Assembly (NCBI GenBank): GCA_945877235.1
Contig: CAMCRF010000007.1
Span: 41,207-105,206, forward strand
Length of the DNA: 64,000 bases
Reading direction: 5' to 3'
DNA from: Bordetella parapertussis
Lineage (GTDB): Bacteria > Pseudomonadota > Gammaproteobacteria > Burkholderiales > Burkholderiaceae_A
Made by a program: the position numbers and the translations under genes. Below the pieces are notes generated by a model, which was given only the letters and a program-made list of their open reading frames with translations, made no database searches and was not told the origin of the DNA. Shown here in pieces: positions 36,065 through 45,460 of the stretch. Positions within the stretch are counted from its first letter, which is position 1; each line of letters opens with the position of its first letter.

Positions 36065-37524
36065 GCCGCCATTCTAAATCGCCCAGTCAGCCACAGCCCC
36101 CCAATGCCCACGAGCGCGAGCAGCAGTGCCCCGAGGTTTCCTATTCGGACAAAGGGCGTGAGCCCCTGAGTACCTTGGACCTGTGCCAGCAGAATACCCT
36201 CGCGCATAGTTGCGAGCTGCTCCTGCACGCGTCCACGAGAATCGATATGCACGGTCATTCCCGTATTCGTGGCGCGAATGCTTGGCCGTCCGAGTTCGAG
36301 CGATCGCATGCGGGCAACACCGAGGTGCTGGCTCAGTGCAATGGTGTCTCCGAACCACGCGAGATTGCTCAGATTCAGCAGGATGCTGGGGTGATCGGAG
36401 GGGGTGCGGCTGGGTGCGAGTGCGCGCGCGAGTTCCTCACCGAAGAGATCTTCAAAACAAATGTTGACTCCAATGCGTTGATCCCCCACAGCCAGGCTCT
36501 GCTGCACGGGCGCACCGCGTTGAAAATCGCCCAGGGGCATTTGCATGAGGTTGACGAACCACCTGAATCCCCAGGGAATGAACTCTCCGAAAGGCACCAG
36601 GTGGTGCTTGTCATAACGCCCGACGGGCTGTTCGGGCGGCGTGTCGCTCTGCTGTGGCGAGAGCATCACCAGGCTGTTGTGCCAGCCGGAAGAGTCGCGC
36701 ATTGGCATGCCTGTCATGACCGCGGCCCCGCTTCGGTTGGCCAATCGTTGCAGGCCTGAGGTGGCCTCAGGGTCGTCCTGCCAGGATTGAATGAACGCGG
36801 TCTCGGGGAACACAATCAAGTCAACCCGAACTCCTGGCGTGCTGAGTGCCGCACCCATCTCAAGGTGACGCCGCTTGGTCTCTTGAACAAATGCCGGGTC
36901 GAATTTCATTTGCTGGTCGACTGCACCTTGAATCAGGGCAACCTTGAGCGGTTCGCCCAATGGACGGTCGAACGAGATGCTGCCAAGAGCCCCGCCCAGA
37001 AGCGGCACCAGCAGCGCTGCAAAGAGGGTCTGGGGACGGGCTGCCGCAATCAGCGCTGCTGTGAGCGCTGTGAAAAACGTAACCCCGTAAACGCCCAACC
37101 AGGGAGCAAAGCCTGAGAGCCAGCTGTCGATCTGCTGGTAGCCCCAACCCAGCCATGGGAAACCAGAGAAAAGCCATCCGCGTGTCCACTCCAGCAGCGT
37201 GATAAGTCCCGCAATGGCCGGCATGATGAACCACAGGGAGCGGCCACGGGCCCAGCCCGATTGAGCGCGACGGACCAGCCAGCCGGCCAGCAGGCCATAG
37301 CTCGCCACATATAGGGCAAGAAGTGCCGTGGCAATTGCCGCGACGGCAGGGTGCATCAAGCCGTAGGTGTGCAGGCTAATGAAAATCCAGTGAAACCCAT
37401 ACAGGCAGGAGATGACCAGGAGGGCAGATGCAATCCAGGGTCCCCGCCTGTTTGGCCACTGCCAGAGGCGAATGAGCAGCGCGAGAAAAAAAAGTGAGGC
37501 GAGGCTAGGAAGCCAACTGGGCAT
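36061..37524 (-). CDS. lnt: Apolipoprotein N-acyltransferase
   Basis: Inner-membrane enzyme that adds the third acyl chain to lipoproteins (Pal in this window is one likely substrate). Several transmembrane helices (about 1-190) precede a nitrilase-like periplasmic domain with its catalytic triad: Glu in FPETAFIQ, Lys in [10 protein letters not shown] and Cys in [10 protein letters not shown]. Length 487 is normal. The start lies 20 bases inside the end of the corC-like gene. Confidence 0.95.
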   Translation of the reverse strand: MPSWLPSLASLFFLALLIRLWQWPNRRGPWIASALLVISCLYGFHWIFISLHTYGLMHPAVAAIATALLALYVASYGLLAGWLVRRAQSGWARGRSLWFIMPAIAGLITLLEWTRGWLFSGFPWLGWGYQQIDSWLSGFAPWLGVYGVTFFTALTAALIAAARPQTLFAALLVPLLGGALGSISFDRPLGEPLKVALIQGAVDQQMKFDPAFVQETKRRHLEMGAALSTPGVRVDLIVFPETAFIQSWQDDPEATSGLQRLANRSGAAVMTGMPMRDSSGWHNSLVMLSPQQSDTPPEQPVGRYDKHHLVPFGEFIPWGFRWFVNLMQMPLGDFQRGAPVQQSLAVGDQRIGVNICFEDLFGEELARALAPSRTPSDHPSILLNLSNLAWFGDTIALSQHLGVARMRSLELGRPSIRATNTGMTVHIDSRGRVQEQLATMREGILLAQVQGTQGLTPFVRIGNLGALLLALVGIGGLWLTGRFRMAA

Positions 37525-38386
37525 CGGACTCGTCCTCCGTGTCCTGCGGGGGGAGTCTGCGAACGATCAGCATCTGCACGGTGCGGGCGTCTGCACGCTG
37601 AATCTCGAATTCGAATCCATCGAGCGCGATTTTTTCGCCCTTGTGAGGCACCCGACCGAGGTGATCGGTGACGTAACCGCCAATGGTGTCGACGTTCTCA
37701 TCGCTCAGCTCAGCACCCATAACCTCATTGAACTGCTCCAGTGTGGTGATGGCCTTGATGCGAAAGCTTCCCTCTTCGTGGGCAACCGCGAGGATGTTGT
37801 CCTCCTCGTCGTCGATGTCGTGTTCATCTTCGATGTCTCCCACAATCTGCTCGAGGACATCCTCAATCGTGATGAGCCCCGCTACACCGCCATATTCGTC
37901 AACCACGATTGCGATGTGATTGCGATTTCGGCGAAAGTCACGAAGCAAGACATTGAGTCGCTTGCTCTCAGGCACAAATACCGCTGGTCGCAAGAGCCCC
38001 CGAATATCTCGCTGTTCGAGTGCGAGCACATGGAGTAAGTCTTTGGCAAGGAGAACGCCAATGATGTTGTCTCGCTTTCCGTCCATGACGGGGAAGCGAG
38101 AGTGGGCTGTGCGCGTGACGACCTCGAGGATTTCCTCCAGAGAGTCGTTGATGTCGACGACGTCCATCTGGGCGCGGGGCACCATGAGATCACGCACGGA
38201 GAGGTCGCCAACCTGCAGGACACCCTCCATCATGGAGACTGCGTCTGCGTCGATGACAGAGTGTGCCTCTGCTTCGCGAAGCTGCTCGAGGAGTTCTTCT
38301 TTTTCGTCGGCTCGCCCGAAGATTCGATTGAGCAAGCGCTTGAGGGTATGACTCAGGCCTGAGGGCCTAGGGTCTGGGTCGTTCAT
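37505..38386 (-). CDS. corC: CorC/HlyC-type CBS-domain protein
   Basis: Cytosolic protein with paired CBS domains (about 65-190; LMVPRAQMDVVDINDSLEEI and FVPESKRLNVLLRDFRRN) and a C-terminal transporter-associated CorC/HlyC domain (about 205-285). It has no transmembrane region, so it is the soluble CorC type next to lnt, as in E. coli (ybeX). Linked to magnesium efflux and, in E. coli, to ribosome metabolism with YbeY. Length 293 is normal. Confidence 0.92.
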   Translation of the reverse strand: MNDPDPRPSGLSHTLKRLLNRIFGRADEKEELLEQLREAEAHSVIDADAVSMMEGVLQVGDLSVRDLMVPRAQMDVVDINDSLEEILEVVTRTAHSRFPVMDGKRDNIIGVLLAKDLLHVLALEQRDIRGLLRPAVFVPESKRLNVLLRDFRRNRNHIAIVVDEYGGVAGLITIEDVLEQIVGDIEDEHDIDDEEDNILAVAHEEGSFRIKAITTLEQFNEVMGAELSDENVDTIGGYVTDHLGRVPHKGEKIALDGFEFEIQRADARTVQMLIVRRLPPQDTEDESDAQLAS

Positions 38387-38402
38387 GCAGGTGCATGGGA
38401 AG

Positions 38403-38849
38403 TTACGGTGCCTCTATGGTGCCATAGGGATTTGAAATTCGAAATCGCTTGAGGATTTGGCCCTCCAGCGCCTCCATGGCCTCGGCCTCGCTCTCCTCTT
38501 CATGGTCAAGCCCACAGGCGTGCAGGCAGCCATGCACAATGAGGTGCATGAGATGGTGCTCAAGCGATTTCTTCTGCTGCCGAGCCTCGCGCTGGATCAC
38601 CGGCAGGCAGAAGACGAGGTCTGCTTCCACCGCCGGGGGGGCGCTGTAAGCGAAGGTGAGCACATTGGTCGCATGGTCCTGGCCCCGGAACTCCCGGTTC
38701 AGGGCAAGTCCCTCGCGCTGATTCACCAGGCGCAGCGTGAGTTCGGCGGACTCTGTCGTTGCATCGAGGCTCGCGAGCACCAGGCGCCGAATGCGGGGTC
38801 GGGAGATCGGCCAGGGTTCCCCCTGCAGTGAAAGTGCGAGCCGCGTCAT
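38403..38849 (-). CDS. ybeY: Endoribonuclease YbeY
   Basis: Zinc-dependent RNase used in 16S rRNA 3' maturation and ribosome quality control. The zinc motif HGCLHACGLDHEEESEAEAM (about 111-130) is intact, as is the upstream EFRGQDHATNVLTF. Length 148 is normal. It sits between phoL and corC in the conserved ybeZ-ybeY-ybeX order. Confidence 0.96.
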   Translation of the reverse strand: MTRLALSLQGEPWPISRPRIRRLVLASLDATTESAELTLRLVNQREGLALNREFRGQDHATNVLTFAYSAPPAVEADLVFCLPVIQREARQQKKSLEHHLMHLIVHGCLHACGLDHEEESEAEAMEALEGQILKRFRISNPYGTIEAP

Positions 38850-38851
38850 GC

Positions 38852-39820
38852 CTAGGTCTCGAAGGCTGCGTAGGCATCGACAATGCGGGCGACCAAGGGG
38901 TGCCGCACGACGTCTTTGCTCGAGAAGTGCGTGAACGAGAGCCCGCGAACGTCCTCGAGCACGCCCATGGCATGTTGGAGGCCGCTGGTCTGGTGTTTGG
39001 GCAGGTCGACCTGGGAGGGGTCTCCCGTGATCACGGCCTTGCTGCCAAACCCAATGCGGGTGAGGAACATCTTCATCTGTTCGACGGTCGTGTTCTGCGC
39101 CTCATCGAGGATCACAAAGGCATGATTGAGCGTTCGCCCCCGCATGTAGGCCAGGGGTGCAACCTCAATGGCCTGGCGCTCGTAGAGCTTCGTGACGCGA
39201 TCCAGGCCCATAAGGTCATAGAGCGCGTCATACAGTGGCCGCAGATAAGGGTCTACCTTTTGATTGAGGTCTCCAGGCAGAAAGCCCAGCCGTTCGCCGG
39301 CCTCTACTGCGGGGCGCGTGAGCACAATGCGTTGAACGAGGTCTCGCTCCAGTGCATCGACAGCGCAGGCGACGGCGAGGTAGGTCTTACCGGTTCCGGC
39401 GGGCCCAACGCCAAAATTGATGTCGTGCTCGGAGATCGCCCGAAGGTAGAGCCGCTGATTGTGGGTTCGGCCACGCAGATCGCGCCGTCGAACGCGAAGG
39501 TCTGGCATGTCTGGCGACGCTACTGCGTCGTCTTCCGGTGCAGACTGAGACTCGACCACGGCCAACTGAATATCGTCCAGGCTGACGGGCTTTTGCGCTC
39601 GAGAGGCCAGTTGGGCCAGCAGATCGCTTGCAAGCCTCGCCGCCTCCTGCGGTCCCACCACTTCAAACACGCTACCCCGCCTGCGGATTGCCACATCGAG
39701 TGCCACCTCGAGGCTGCGAAGGTTCTGCTCGAGCGGGCCGCAGAGGTTGGAGAGCCCCTCATTGTCGCCATCGAGCAGGCTTAGGCGCTGGGTCGATTGG
39801 GCGGGCTTGCGTGGGCTCAT
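38852..39820 (-). CDS. phoL: PhoH-like ATPase (PhoL/YbeZ)
   Basis: P-loop ATPase paired with YbeY in RNA metabolism. Walker A is [13 protein letters not shown] (about 137-149) and Walker [26 protein letters not shown] is a family signature. An N-terminal KH-like or RNA-binding segment precedes. The 322-residue length is normal. The start overlaps miaB as ATGA. Confidence 0.95.
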   Translation of the reverse strand: MSPRKPAQSTQRLSLLDGDNEGLSNLCGPLEQNLRSLEVALDVAIRRRGSVFEVVGPQEAARLASDLLAQLASRAQKPVSLDDIQLAVVESQSAPEDDAVASPDMPDLRVRRRDLRGRTHNQRLYLRAISEHDINFGVGPAGTGKTYLAVACAVDALERDLVQRIVLTRPAVEAGERLGFLPGDLNQKVDPYLRPLYDALYDLMGLDRVTKLYERQAIEVAPLAYMRGRTLNHAFVILDEAQNTTVEQMKMFLTRIGFGSKAVITGDPSQVDLPKHQTSGLQHAMGVLEDVRGLSFTHFSSKDVVRHPLVARIVDAYAAFET

Positions 39821-41130
39821 GCGAGCTCCCCGCGCAGGCTGTGGGGTAGCGCGCTCATCATGCGCATGGTCACTAACTGGCCAACGAGGCTTGGATCGCC
39901 AGCGAAGTTCACCGAGCGAAAGTTACTGGTGCGACCCGTGAGCTCCGCGGGGTTGCGTTTGGCCGGTCCTTCGACCAGCACCTCTTGCAGGCTGCCGACC
40001 ATCGATTGGGCCATGGCGCGGCTGTTCGATTCAATGAGGGCTTGAAGCCGCTGCAGTCGCTCGAGCTTGAGTGCCGCAGGGGTGTCGTCGTGTAGGTCGG
40101 CAGCGGGTGTGCCCGGCCTTGGGCTGTAGACAAAGGAGAAGGCGCTATCGAAGCCCACGGCATCGATGAGGGCCATGCTTGCCTCAAAGTCTTCTGCGGT
40201 TTCCCCGGGGAAGCCCACGATGAAATCCGTCGAGAGCGAGACATCTGGACGCGCTGCCTTGAGGCGTCGGACGATGCTCTTGAACTCGAGTGCTGTATAG
40301 CCGCGTTTCATCGCCGAGAGGATGCGATCGCTGCCAGACTGCACGGGCAGATGCACATAACTCGCCAGCTTGGGCAGGCTTGCAAAGGCATCGATGAGAC
40401 GTTGGGTGAATTCTTTGGGGTGCGAGGTGGTGAATCGAATGCGCAGAATGTCGGGCAACTCACTGATCAACTCGAGCAGCCCTGCGAAATCAAGTTCGGC
40501 CGCCTCATCTCGGTAGGCGTTCACGTTCTGACCCAGCAGGGTCACCTCGCGCACGCCCGCTGCGGCCAACTCTGCAATTTCAGTTAAAACATCCTCTGCA
40601 GGACGGGAGACCTCGGTGCCTCGGGTGTAGGGGACCACACAGAAGCTGCAGAATTTGCTGCAGCCTTCCATGATCGATACAAAGGCGGTGGGACCCTCGA
40701 CGCGTGCTGGTGGGAGATGATCGAACTTCTCGATCTCTGGGAACCGGATGTCCACCTGGGGGGTGCCCGTCTCGCGGCGCGCGCGGATGAGGGCAGGAAG
40801 TCGGTGCAGCGTCTGCGGGCCAAAGACCAGGTCGACATAGGGCGCCCTTCGTACAATGGCCTCACCTTCTTGGCTTGCCACACAGCCGCCGACACCGATG
40901 AGCAGGTTGGGGTTCAGGGCCTTGAGTTCCCGCGCTCGGCCAAGGTCTGAAAAGACTTTCTCTTGTGCCTTTTCCCGGACAGAGCAGGTGTTAAAGAGAA
41001 TGACGTCGGCTTCCTCAGGCTTGTCGGTTGGGACGAGGCCCTCTTGGTCATTCAGAATGTCAGCCATTTTGGACGAGTCGTACTCGTTCATTTGGCAGCC
41101 GAAAGTGCGTATGTAGAGTTTTGCGGTCAT
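39817..41130 (-). CDS. miaB: tRNA-2-methylthio-N6-dimethylallyladenosine synthase
   Basis: Radical-SAM methylthiotransferase for A37 of UNN-reading tRNAs. The N-terminal UPF0004 cluster begins [19 protein letters not shown], the radical-SAM cysteines are in [19 protein letters not shown] (about 140-158), and a TRAM domain closes the protein. I use the ATG at 41130, which begins directly before the family opening; a longer frame to 41166 is less likely. Length is 437. Confidence 0.96.
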   Translation of the reverse strand: MTAKLYIRTFGCQMNEYDSSKMADILNDQEGLVPTDKPEEADVILFNTCSVREKAQEKVFSDLGRARELKALNPNLLIGVGGCVASQEGEAIVRRAPYVDLVFGPQTLHRLPALIRARRETGTPQVDIRFPEIEKFDHLPPARVEGPTAFVSIMEGCSKFCSFCVVPYTRGTEVSRPAEDVLTEIAELAAAGVREVTLLGQNVNAYRDEAAELDFAGLLELISELPDILRIRFTTSHPKEFTQRLIDAFASLPKLASYVHLPVQSGSDRILSAMKRGYTALEFKSIVRRLKAARPDVSLSTDFIVGFPGETAEDFEASMALIDAVGFDSAFSFVYSPRPGTPAADLHDDTPAALKLERLQRLQALIESNSRAMAQSMVGSLQEVLVEGPAKRNPAELTGRTSNFRSVNFAGDPSLVGQLVTMRMMSALPHSLRGELA

Positions 41131-41173
41131 GAGGGTTACCGTCTCAGGCTTATAACTGGAGGGCATCTCAGGG

Positions 41174-42454
41174 ATGAATGAACCAACAAGTGTGCCTGAA
41201 ACAGGCCCTCGTCGCAGAGATTACTGGGCATGGGCAAGCCTAGACTTTGCAAACTCTGGCTACACCACCGTGGTGATCACGGCCGTTTTCAACGCCTATT
41301 TCGTGTCGGTGATCTTGGGCGGGGCTTCACATGCCACGCTCGCCTGGACCGTTGTGCTCTCGATGAGTTACCTGTTGGTGCTGTTGAGCGCCCCCTTGTT
41401 GGGTGCCTATGCAGATGCCCATGCAGCGAAGAAGCAGGTTTTGTGGTGGGCCACAGCGGTCTGTGTGCTTGGCACCCTTGGCCTTGCTGCGGCTGGTCCG
41501 GGCGACTGGGCCTTGGCTGCTGTGCTCTTGGTGGTTTCAAACCTGGCTTACGCCACACACCAGAACCTGAGTGCAGGATTCCTGCGCGAGATTGCAATCG
41601 AAGGGAGTTTGGGCAAGTGGTCCGGTCTGGGCTGGGCCTGGGGTTATCTGGGGGGTCTGCTCACGCTGTTGCTGGCACTGGTGTGGGTTCAGACCCCAGG
41701 GTTAACTGCCGCCGCCCAGGTGGAGGGTGCACTCGTCTTAACGGCGGTGGTCTTTGCGCTGGTGGGGTCGATCGCGTTATCGCAGTTGCGCGAGCGCAGT
41801 CCGCCGACTCGGGTTCAATGGAGACATGCCTGGCACAGACTCTGGAGCGACCTTCGCGGCCTTCGTGAGGAGACCGGGCTGATTCGTTTTCTGATGTGTG
41901 TGGTGGTGTATCAGGCTGGCGTTGCAGCAGTGATTGGGCTCGCAGCCGTTTATGCACAGGCGGTGATGGGCTTTGATCTCTCTCAGACCATTCTGCTGGT
42001 GCTGGTGGTAAACATCACTGCGAGCTTGGGTGCAGCAGGCTTTGCCTTCTTCCATGATCGGCTCGGGCACCGCAATAGTCTGGCCCTCTCGTTGTTGTTG
42101 TGGCTTGCCATGGTCGGAGTTGCCAGCACGGGGTCCTCTGTAGCGTCATTCTGGCTGGCAGCGAATCTGGCCGGCCTTGCCATGGGCAGCAGTCAGAGTG
42201 GTGCTCGGGCTGCTGTGGCGTCCCTGGCGCCCAGGGAGTCACAGGCCGAGGCCTTTGGTGCCTGGGGCGTTGCCGTCCATCTGGCCTCTATTCTTGGGCC
42301 CTTGGTCTACGGCATGGTGACCTGGCTGACCGACAATGACCACAGGCTCGCCATCCTATCGGTGGGCGTTTTCTTTCTACTCGGCCTGTTGCTGCTGTTT
42401 CGGGTTCCCTTTCATGCCGCCATCAGGAATGCGCGCAAAGAGGGCCAATGCTGA
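41174..42454 (+). CDS. MFS transporter, UMF1/Atg22-like
   Basis: Twelve-helix major facilitator. The opening [20 protein letters not shown] matches the UMF1 family signature (W-x-x-x-DWANSAF type) rather than drug exporters. Substrate is not known for bacterial members; Atg22 in yeast exports amino acids from the vacuole. Length 426. It is divergent from miaB with a 43-base gap and its 3' end overlaps the convergent YqiA-like gene by 43 bases. Confidence 0.83.
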   Translation: MNEPTSVPETGPRRRDYWAWASLDFANSGYTTVVITAVFNAYFVSVILGGASHATLAWTVVLSMSYLLVLLSAPLLGAYADAHAAKKQVLWWATAVCVLGTLGLAAAGPGDWALAAVLLVVSNLAYATHQNLSAGFLREIAIEGSLGKWSGLGWAWGYLGGLLTLLLALVWVQTPGLTAAAQVEGALVLTAVVFALVGSIALSQLRERSPPTRVQWRHAWHRLWSDLRGLREETGLIRFLMCVVVYQAGVAAVIGLAAVYAQAVMGFDLSQTILLVLVVNITASLGAAGFAFFHDRLGHRNSLALSLLLWLAMVGVASTGSSVASFWLAANLAGLAMGSSQSGARAAVASLAPRESQAEAFGAWGVAVHLASILGPLVYGMVTWLTDNDHRLAILSVGVFFLLGLLLLFRVPFHAAIRNARKEGQC

Positions 42455-43008
42455 GCAAAATCTGAGAGGCCATGATCTGAACCCTCCACCACGCGATGCG
42501 TGGCGCCTGGGTGGGCTGCGACCATCTCTTCCCACGACAGGAGTTCATCTCCCTTGGCGGCAATCAGGAAATATCGGTGGGCCTGCGTGATGGGGCGCTC
42601 CATGGCTTGCAGGTCTTGCAGGTACTCGACCTTAAATGCGAGTCGATCATCCGAGTGCCATGCCTTGTGCACACCGACCTGGCCTGCGAGGTCTCGCGCT
42701 GGTGCGACGGCCGGATTGATCAGGCCGCATCGAAACTGACCTCGAGCAGGGTGGGTCTCCATGAGAAACCGGGTGTAAAAGCCACCGAGAGAGCTGCCAA
42801 TGATCCGGGGCGCATAGCCCTGGTCCAGGAGCTCATCGACCACGGCCTCTGCTTGCTCAATGGCTTCGTGTGGGCTGATAGAGAGCTGAGGGCACCGATA
42901 GGCAACGCCCTCTGCTGCAAGCCACTGCGTGAGCTGTTGTGCCTTGGTGGAAGTGGGTGAGCTGAGAAACCCGTGGAGAAAGAGAACGGCAGGTGCGTTG
43001 TTGGACAT
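42412..43008 (-). CDS. YqiA/YcfP-type alpha/beta-fold esterase
   Basis: Small alpha/beta hydrolase of the UPF0227 type. Oxyanion segment FLHGFLSSPTSTK at the N-terminus, nucleophile elbow GSSLGGF (Ser about 69) and catalytic histidine in VEGSDHGLSDF (about 176). E. coli YqiA has esterase activity toward acyl-CoA and p-nitrophenyl esters. The 198-residue length fits. It overlaps the MFS gene tail to tail. Confidence 0.87.
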   Translation of the reverse strand: MSNNAPAVLFLHGFLSSPTSTKAQQLTQWLAAEGVAYRCPQLSISPHEAIEQAEAVVDELLDQGYAPRIIGSSLGGFYTRFLMETHPARGQFRCGLINPAVAPARDLAGQVGVHKAWHSDDRLAFKVEYLQDLQAMERPITQAHRYFLIAAKGDELLSWEEMVAAHPGATHRVVEGSDHGLSDFAQHWPSLRAFLMAA

Positions 43009-43047
43009 GGCAGGATAAGCACTTCACTGTTTCGGAGAACCTTCATC

Positions 43048-43791
43048 ATGCCCCAACAGATTGCACTCGTTACAGGCGCGGGCTCAGGGATTGGCCGGTC
43101 CGTCGCGCGCGCCTTGCTTGAGGACGGTTGGCTGGTTGCGCTCGCCGGGCGACGCCCAGAGCCCCTAGAGGAGACGGCGCAGGGGTTTGAATCTCAGGCG
43201 CTGCTGGTCCCGGCTGACGTCTCGCGAGAGGGTGATGTTGACCGTCTCTTTCAATCGCTGGAGCATCGTTGGAAGCGGCTTGACCTGTTGTTCAACAACG
43301 CCGGTATTTTTCCAGCGCCTGGGCTGATCGATGAGATGCCCGTTGAACGCTGGAGACAGGCAGTCGACATCAACCTGACGGGCTCCTTTCTGTGCGCTCG
43401 GGCGGCCTTTGGCCTCATGCGACGTCAATTGCCTCAAGGTGGCCGAATTATCAACAATGGCTCCATTTCGGCCCATGCGCCAAGACCACACGCTGTGGGC
43501 TACACCACCACCAAGCACGCCATTTCCGGATTGACGAGACAACTCTCGCTTGATGGCCGCCCGTTTTCCATTGCCTGTGGCCAGATTGATATCGGAAACG
43601 CCGCGACGGAGCTCGCAGCCGGGTTTGGTCAGGGCGCGCTCCAGGCGGACGGCAGCCGACGACCCGAGCCGATGATGGACATGTCTCATGTGGCCGATGC
43701 AGTGCGTCAAATGGCTGCTTTGCCCTTGTCCGCAAACGTTCAGTTCATGACCCTCATGGCGACGAACATGCCGTTTGTCGGCCGCGGGTGA
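43048..43791 (+). CDS. Short-chain dehydrogenase/reductase
   Basis: Classical SDR with TGAGSGIG cofactor motif (about 9-16), NNAG (about 88-91) and catalytic Ser plus YTTTK (about 150-154). The acidic/basic pattern after strand 2 (AGRRPE) suggests NADP preference. The start at 43048 has CGGAG ten bases upstream; the longer upstream frame overlaps the divergent esterase gene. 247 residues. It lies 78 bases before a TRAP transporter on the same strand, so it may act on the imported compound; that is inference. The family does not reveal the substrate. Confidence 0.88.
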   Translation: MPQQIALVTGAGSGIGRSVARALLEDGWLVALAGRRPEPLEETAQGFESQALLVPADVSREGDVDRLFQSLEHRWKRLDLLFNNAGIFPAPGLIDEMPVERWRQAVDINLTGSFLCARAAFGLMRRQLPQGGRIINNGSISAHAPRPHAVGYTTTKHAISGLTRQLSLDGRPFSIACGQIDIGNAATELAAGFGQGALQADGSRRPEPMMDMSHVADAVRQMAALPLSANVQFMTLMATNMPFVGRG

Positions 43792-43869
43792 GGGGGGAAA
43801 TCCCCAATGTATAGAACCATATGGATCGGGATCATCGGGGCATAACGTCCACAACAGGAGACAACCCCG

Positions 43870-44901
43870 ATGAAGCAGTTCCTCAGAACCACCGTTCAGC
43901 CTTGGGCTTTGGCCAGCGCCCTCGCAGTGACCGCAGCTTTCGTGATTCCCCAGGCAGCCTCGGCGATGGAGATCAAGATCTCCCATCAGTGGAAGGCGAA
44001 CGTAGACGGCCGTGACCGTGCAGCACGACTGTTTGTGAGTGAGGTAGAGAAGGCGGACCCCAGTTTTAAATTCCGAATCTACCCGGCTCAGTCCCTTGGC
44101 ATTAAGCCGGTGGCGCAGCTCGACGCCATTCAGAATGGCACGCTTGAGATGGCTATCTTCCCTATGTCCTACGCTGTGGGCAAGGCACCCGAGTTCTCTG
44201 GAGTGATTCTTCCTGGAACCATTCCCAATCTTGACTTTGCCATGGGCCTCAAGAAGACGGGCTACTACACCAAGCTGCAACAACTCGCCGAGAAGAACGG
44301 ATTTCGCATCATTACCTGGTGGTGGACGCCTGGCGGTTTTGCGACGAAGTCTGCCACGGTGACCGGACCCGATTCCGTCAAAGGCATGAAACTTAGGGCT
44401 GCCGACCCCACCTTTGAATCCATGCTCAAGGCAGCAGGCGCCTCGGTGACCGCCATGGCGTCATCAGAGATCTATTCGGGCCTCCAGTCTGGTGTGCTCA
44501 CCGGGGCACTAACCTCAGCTGAGACCTTTGTCTCTATGCGCCTTTATGAGCAGACCAAGTTTGCGACGGTGGGTGGTGACAGCGCCCTCTGGATGCTGCT
44601 GCAGCCACTGGTCATGTCCAAGAAGGCATGGGATCAGCTCACCCCAAAGCAGAAGAAAATTTTCCAAGACGCTGCCGATAAAGCCGACGCTATGTTCCTC
44701 ACGATCCAACGCGAGGCAACTGACAAAATGGCTGAGGCCTACAAAAAGGCCGGTGGACAGTCCAGCGAGATGAGCAAGGCAGATTTTGACGCTTGGGTTG
44801 CCCTAGCCAAAAAGACGGCCTACCCCGAGTACGCGGCCATTTCTCCGGCAGCAAAGGGCCTCATGGACGAACTCCTTAAAGCGGCTGCCCCCAAGAAGTA
44901 G
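43870..44901 (+). CDS. dctP: TRAP transporter solute-binding protein (DctP family)
   Basis: Periplasmic receptor of a tripartite ATP-independent transporter for an organic acid. It has a signal peptide ending AASAMEI, and the DctP core with the ligand carboxylate-binding arginine expected in GMKLRAADP (about 175-183). WWWTPGGF is an unusual aromatic run near the binding site. Strong RBS (AGGAG) before the ATG. Length 343 is normal. It is first in dctPQM, with a hairpin before dctQ. The ligand cannot be assigned. Confidence 0.92.
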   Translation: MKQFLRTTVQPWALASALAVTAAFVIPQAASAMEIKISHQWKANVDGRDRAARLFVSEVEKADPSFKFRIYPAQSLGIKPVAQLDAIQNGTLEMAIFPMSYAVGKAPEFSGVILPGTIPNLDFAMGLKKTGYYTKLQQLAEKNGFRIITWWWTPGGFATKSATVTGPDSVKGMKLRAADPTFESMLKAAGASVTAMASSEIYSGLQSGVLTGALTSAETFVSMRLYEQTKFATVGGDSALWMLLQPLVMSKKAWDQLTPKQKKIFQDAADKADAMFLTIQREATDKMAEAYKKAGGQSSEMSKADFDAWVALAKKTAYPEYAAISPAAKGLMDELLKAAAPKK

Positions 44902-44918
44902 TGTGCGCATAGGAACCC

Positions 44919-44953
44919 AAGGGCCCCGGCGGGTGTTGCCGTGGCCCTTTTTT
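44919..44953 (+). terminator. Hairpin between dctP and dctQ (attenuating terminator)
   Basis: AAGGGCC, one mismatch, CGGC, a 7-base loop, GCCG, one mismatch, GGCCCTT, then TTTT. This forms an 11-bp stem followed by a short T-run, 18 bases after the dctP stop and 13 before dctQ. Partial termination here would make binding protein in excess of the membrane subunits, a common TRAP and ABC arrangement. Confidence 0.75.
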
Positions 44954-44965
44954 GTGGGAGCGTGA

Positions 44966-45460
44966 ATGTCGTCCTTTATTCGCGGCATGGACCAGGTGAG
45001 CAATGCGCTTGCTGTCGTGGCCGCCTGTTTTCTTGCTGTTGCCACCCTGGTGATTTGCTGGATGGTGGCCTATCGCACCATGGGCTACTCGACGTCGTGG
45101 GAGCTCGAGCTGGGCATTTTCCTGATGGTGTGCGCGTTATTCCTGGGAAGCCCATACACCCTCAAAACCAAAGGGCACGTCGGCGTAGACCTCATGGCCT
45201 CGATGCTTCCTGACCGCTACGCACGGAGCTTGCAGCTCGGCGTACTCGTGGTTGGACTCTTGGTGGTGGTGTTCTTGGCTTGGTTAGGCTTTGAGTTTTC
45301 CCTGCATGCGTTCGAGAAGGGCGAACGCACAGAGAGCGTATGGGCGCCCTACAAGTGGCCGCTCTACGCCACTATGCCCATTGGTTTCGGAATCACGGCC
45401 CTTCAGTACTTGGCAGAGATCCAACGCCATCTTCTACGCCTGGAGGCCCCTCATGAATGA
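44966..45460 (+). CDS. dctQ: TRAP transporter small permease (DctQ)
   Basis: Four-helix membrane subunit of the TRAP transporter. Helices are visible at about 12-35, 50-68, 85-108 and 128-148; WELELGIFLMVCALFLGSPY is the family signature. The 164-residue length is normal. It overlaps dctM by eight bases (ATGAATGA), with GGAGG before the dctM start. Confidence 0.92.
   Translation: MSSFIRGMDQVSNALAVVAACFLAVATLVICWMVAYRTMGYSTSWELELGIFLMVCALFLGSPYTLKTKGHVGVDLMASMLPDRYARSLQLGVLVVGLLVVVFLAWLGFEFSLHAFEKGERTESVWAPYKWPLYATMPIGFGITALQYLAEIQRHLLRLEAPHE

Noticed and set aside
38759..39784. Long plus-strand frame (341 codons) opposite phoL and ybeY
   Set aside because: It is antisense to two well-conserved genes, has no recognisable motif and reflects high-GC third-position bias.
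43794..43805. Palindrome GGGGAAATCCCC upstream of dctP
   Set aside because: Five-base arms with a two-base loop and no T-run; too weak to call a terminator or operator.
43165..44283. Long minus-strand frame (372 codons) opposite the SDR and dctP genes
   Set aside because: It crosses two real genes and their intergenic region and has no family features.
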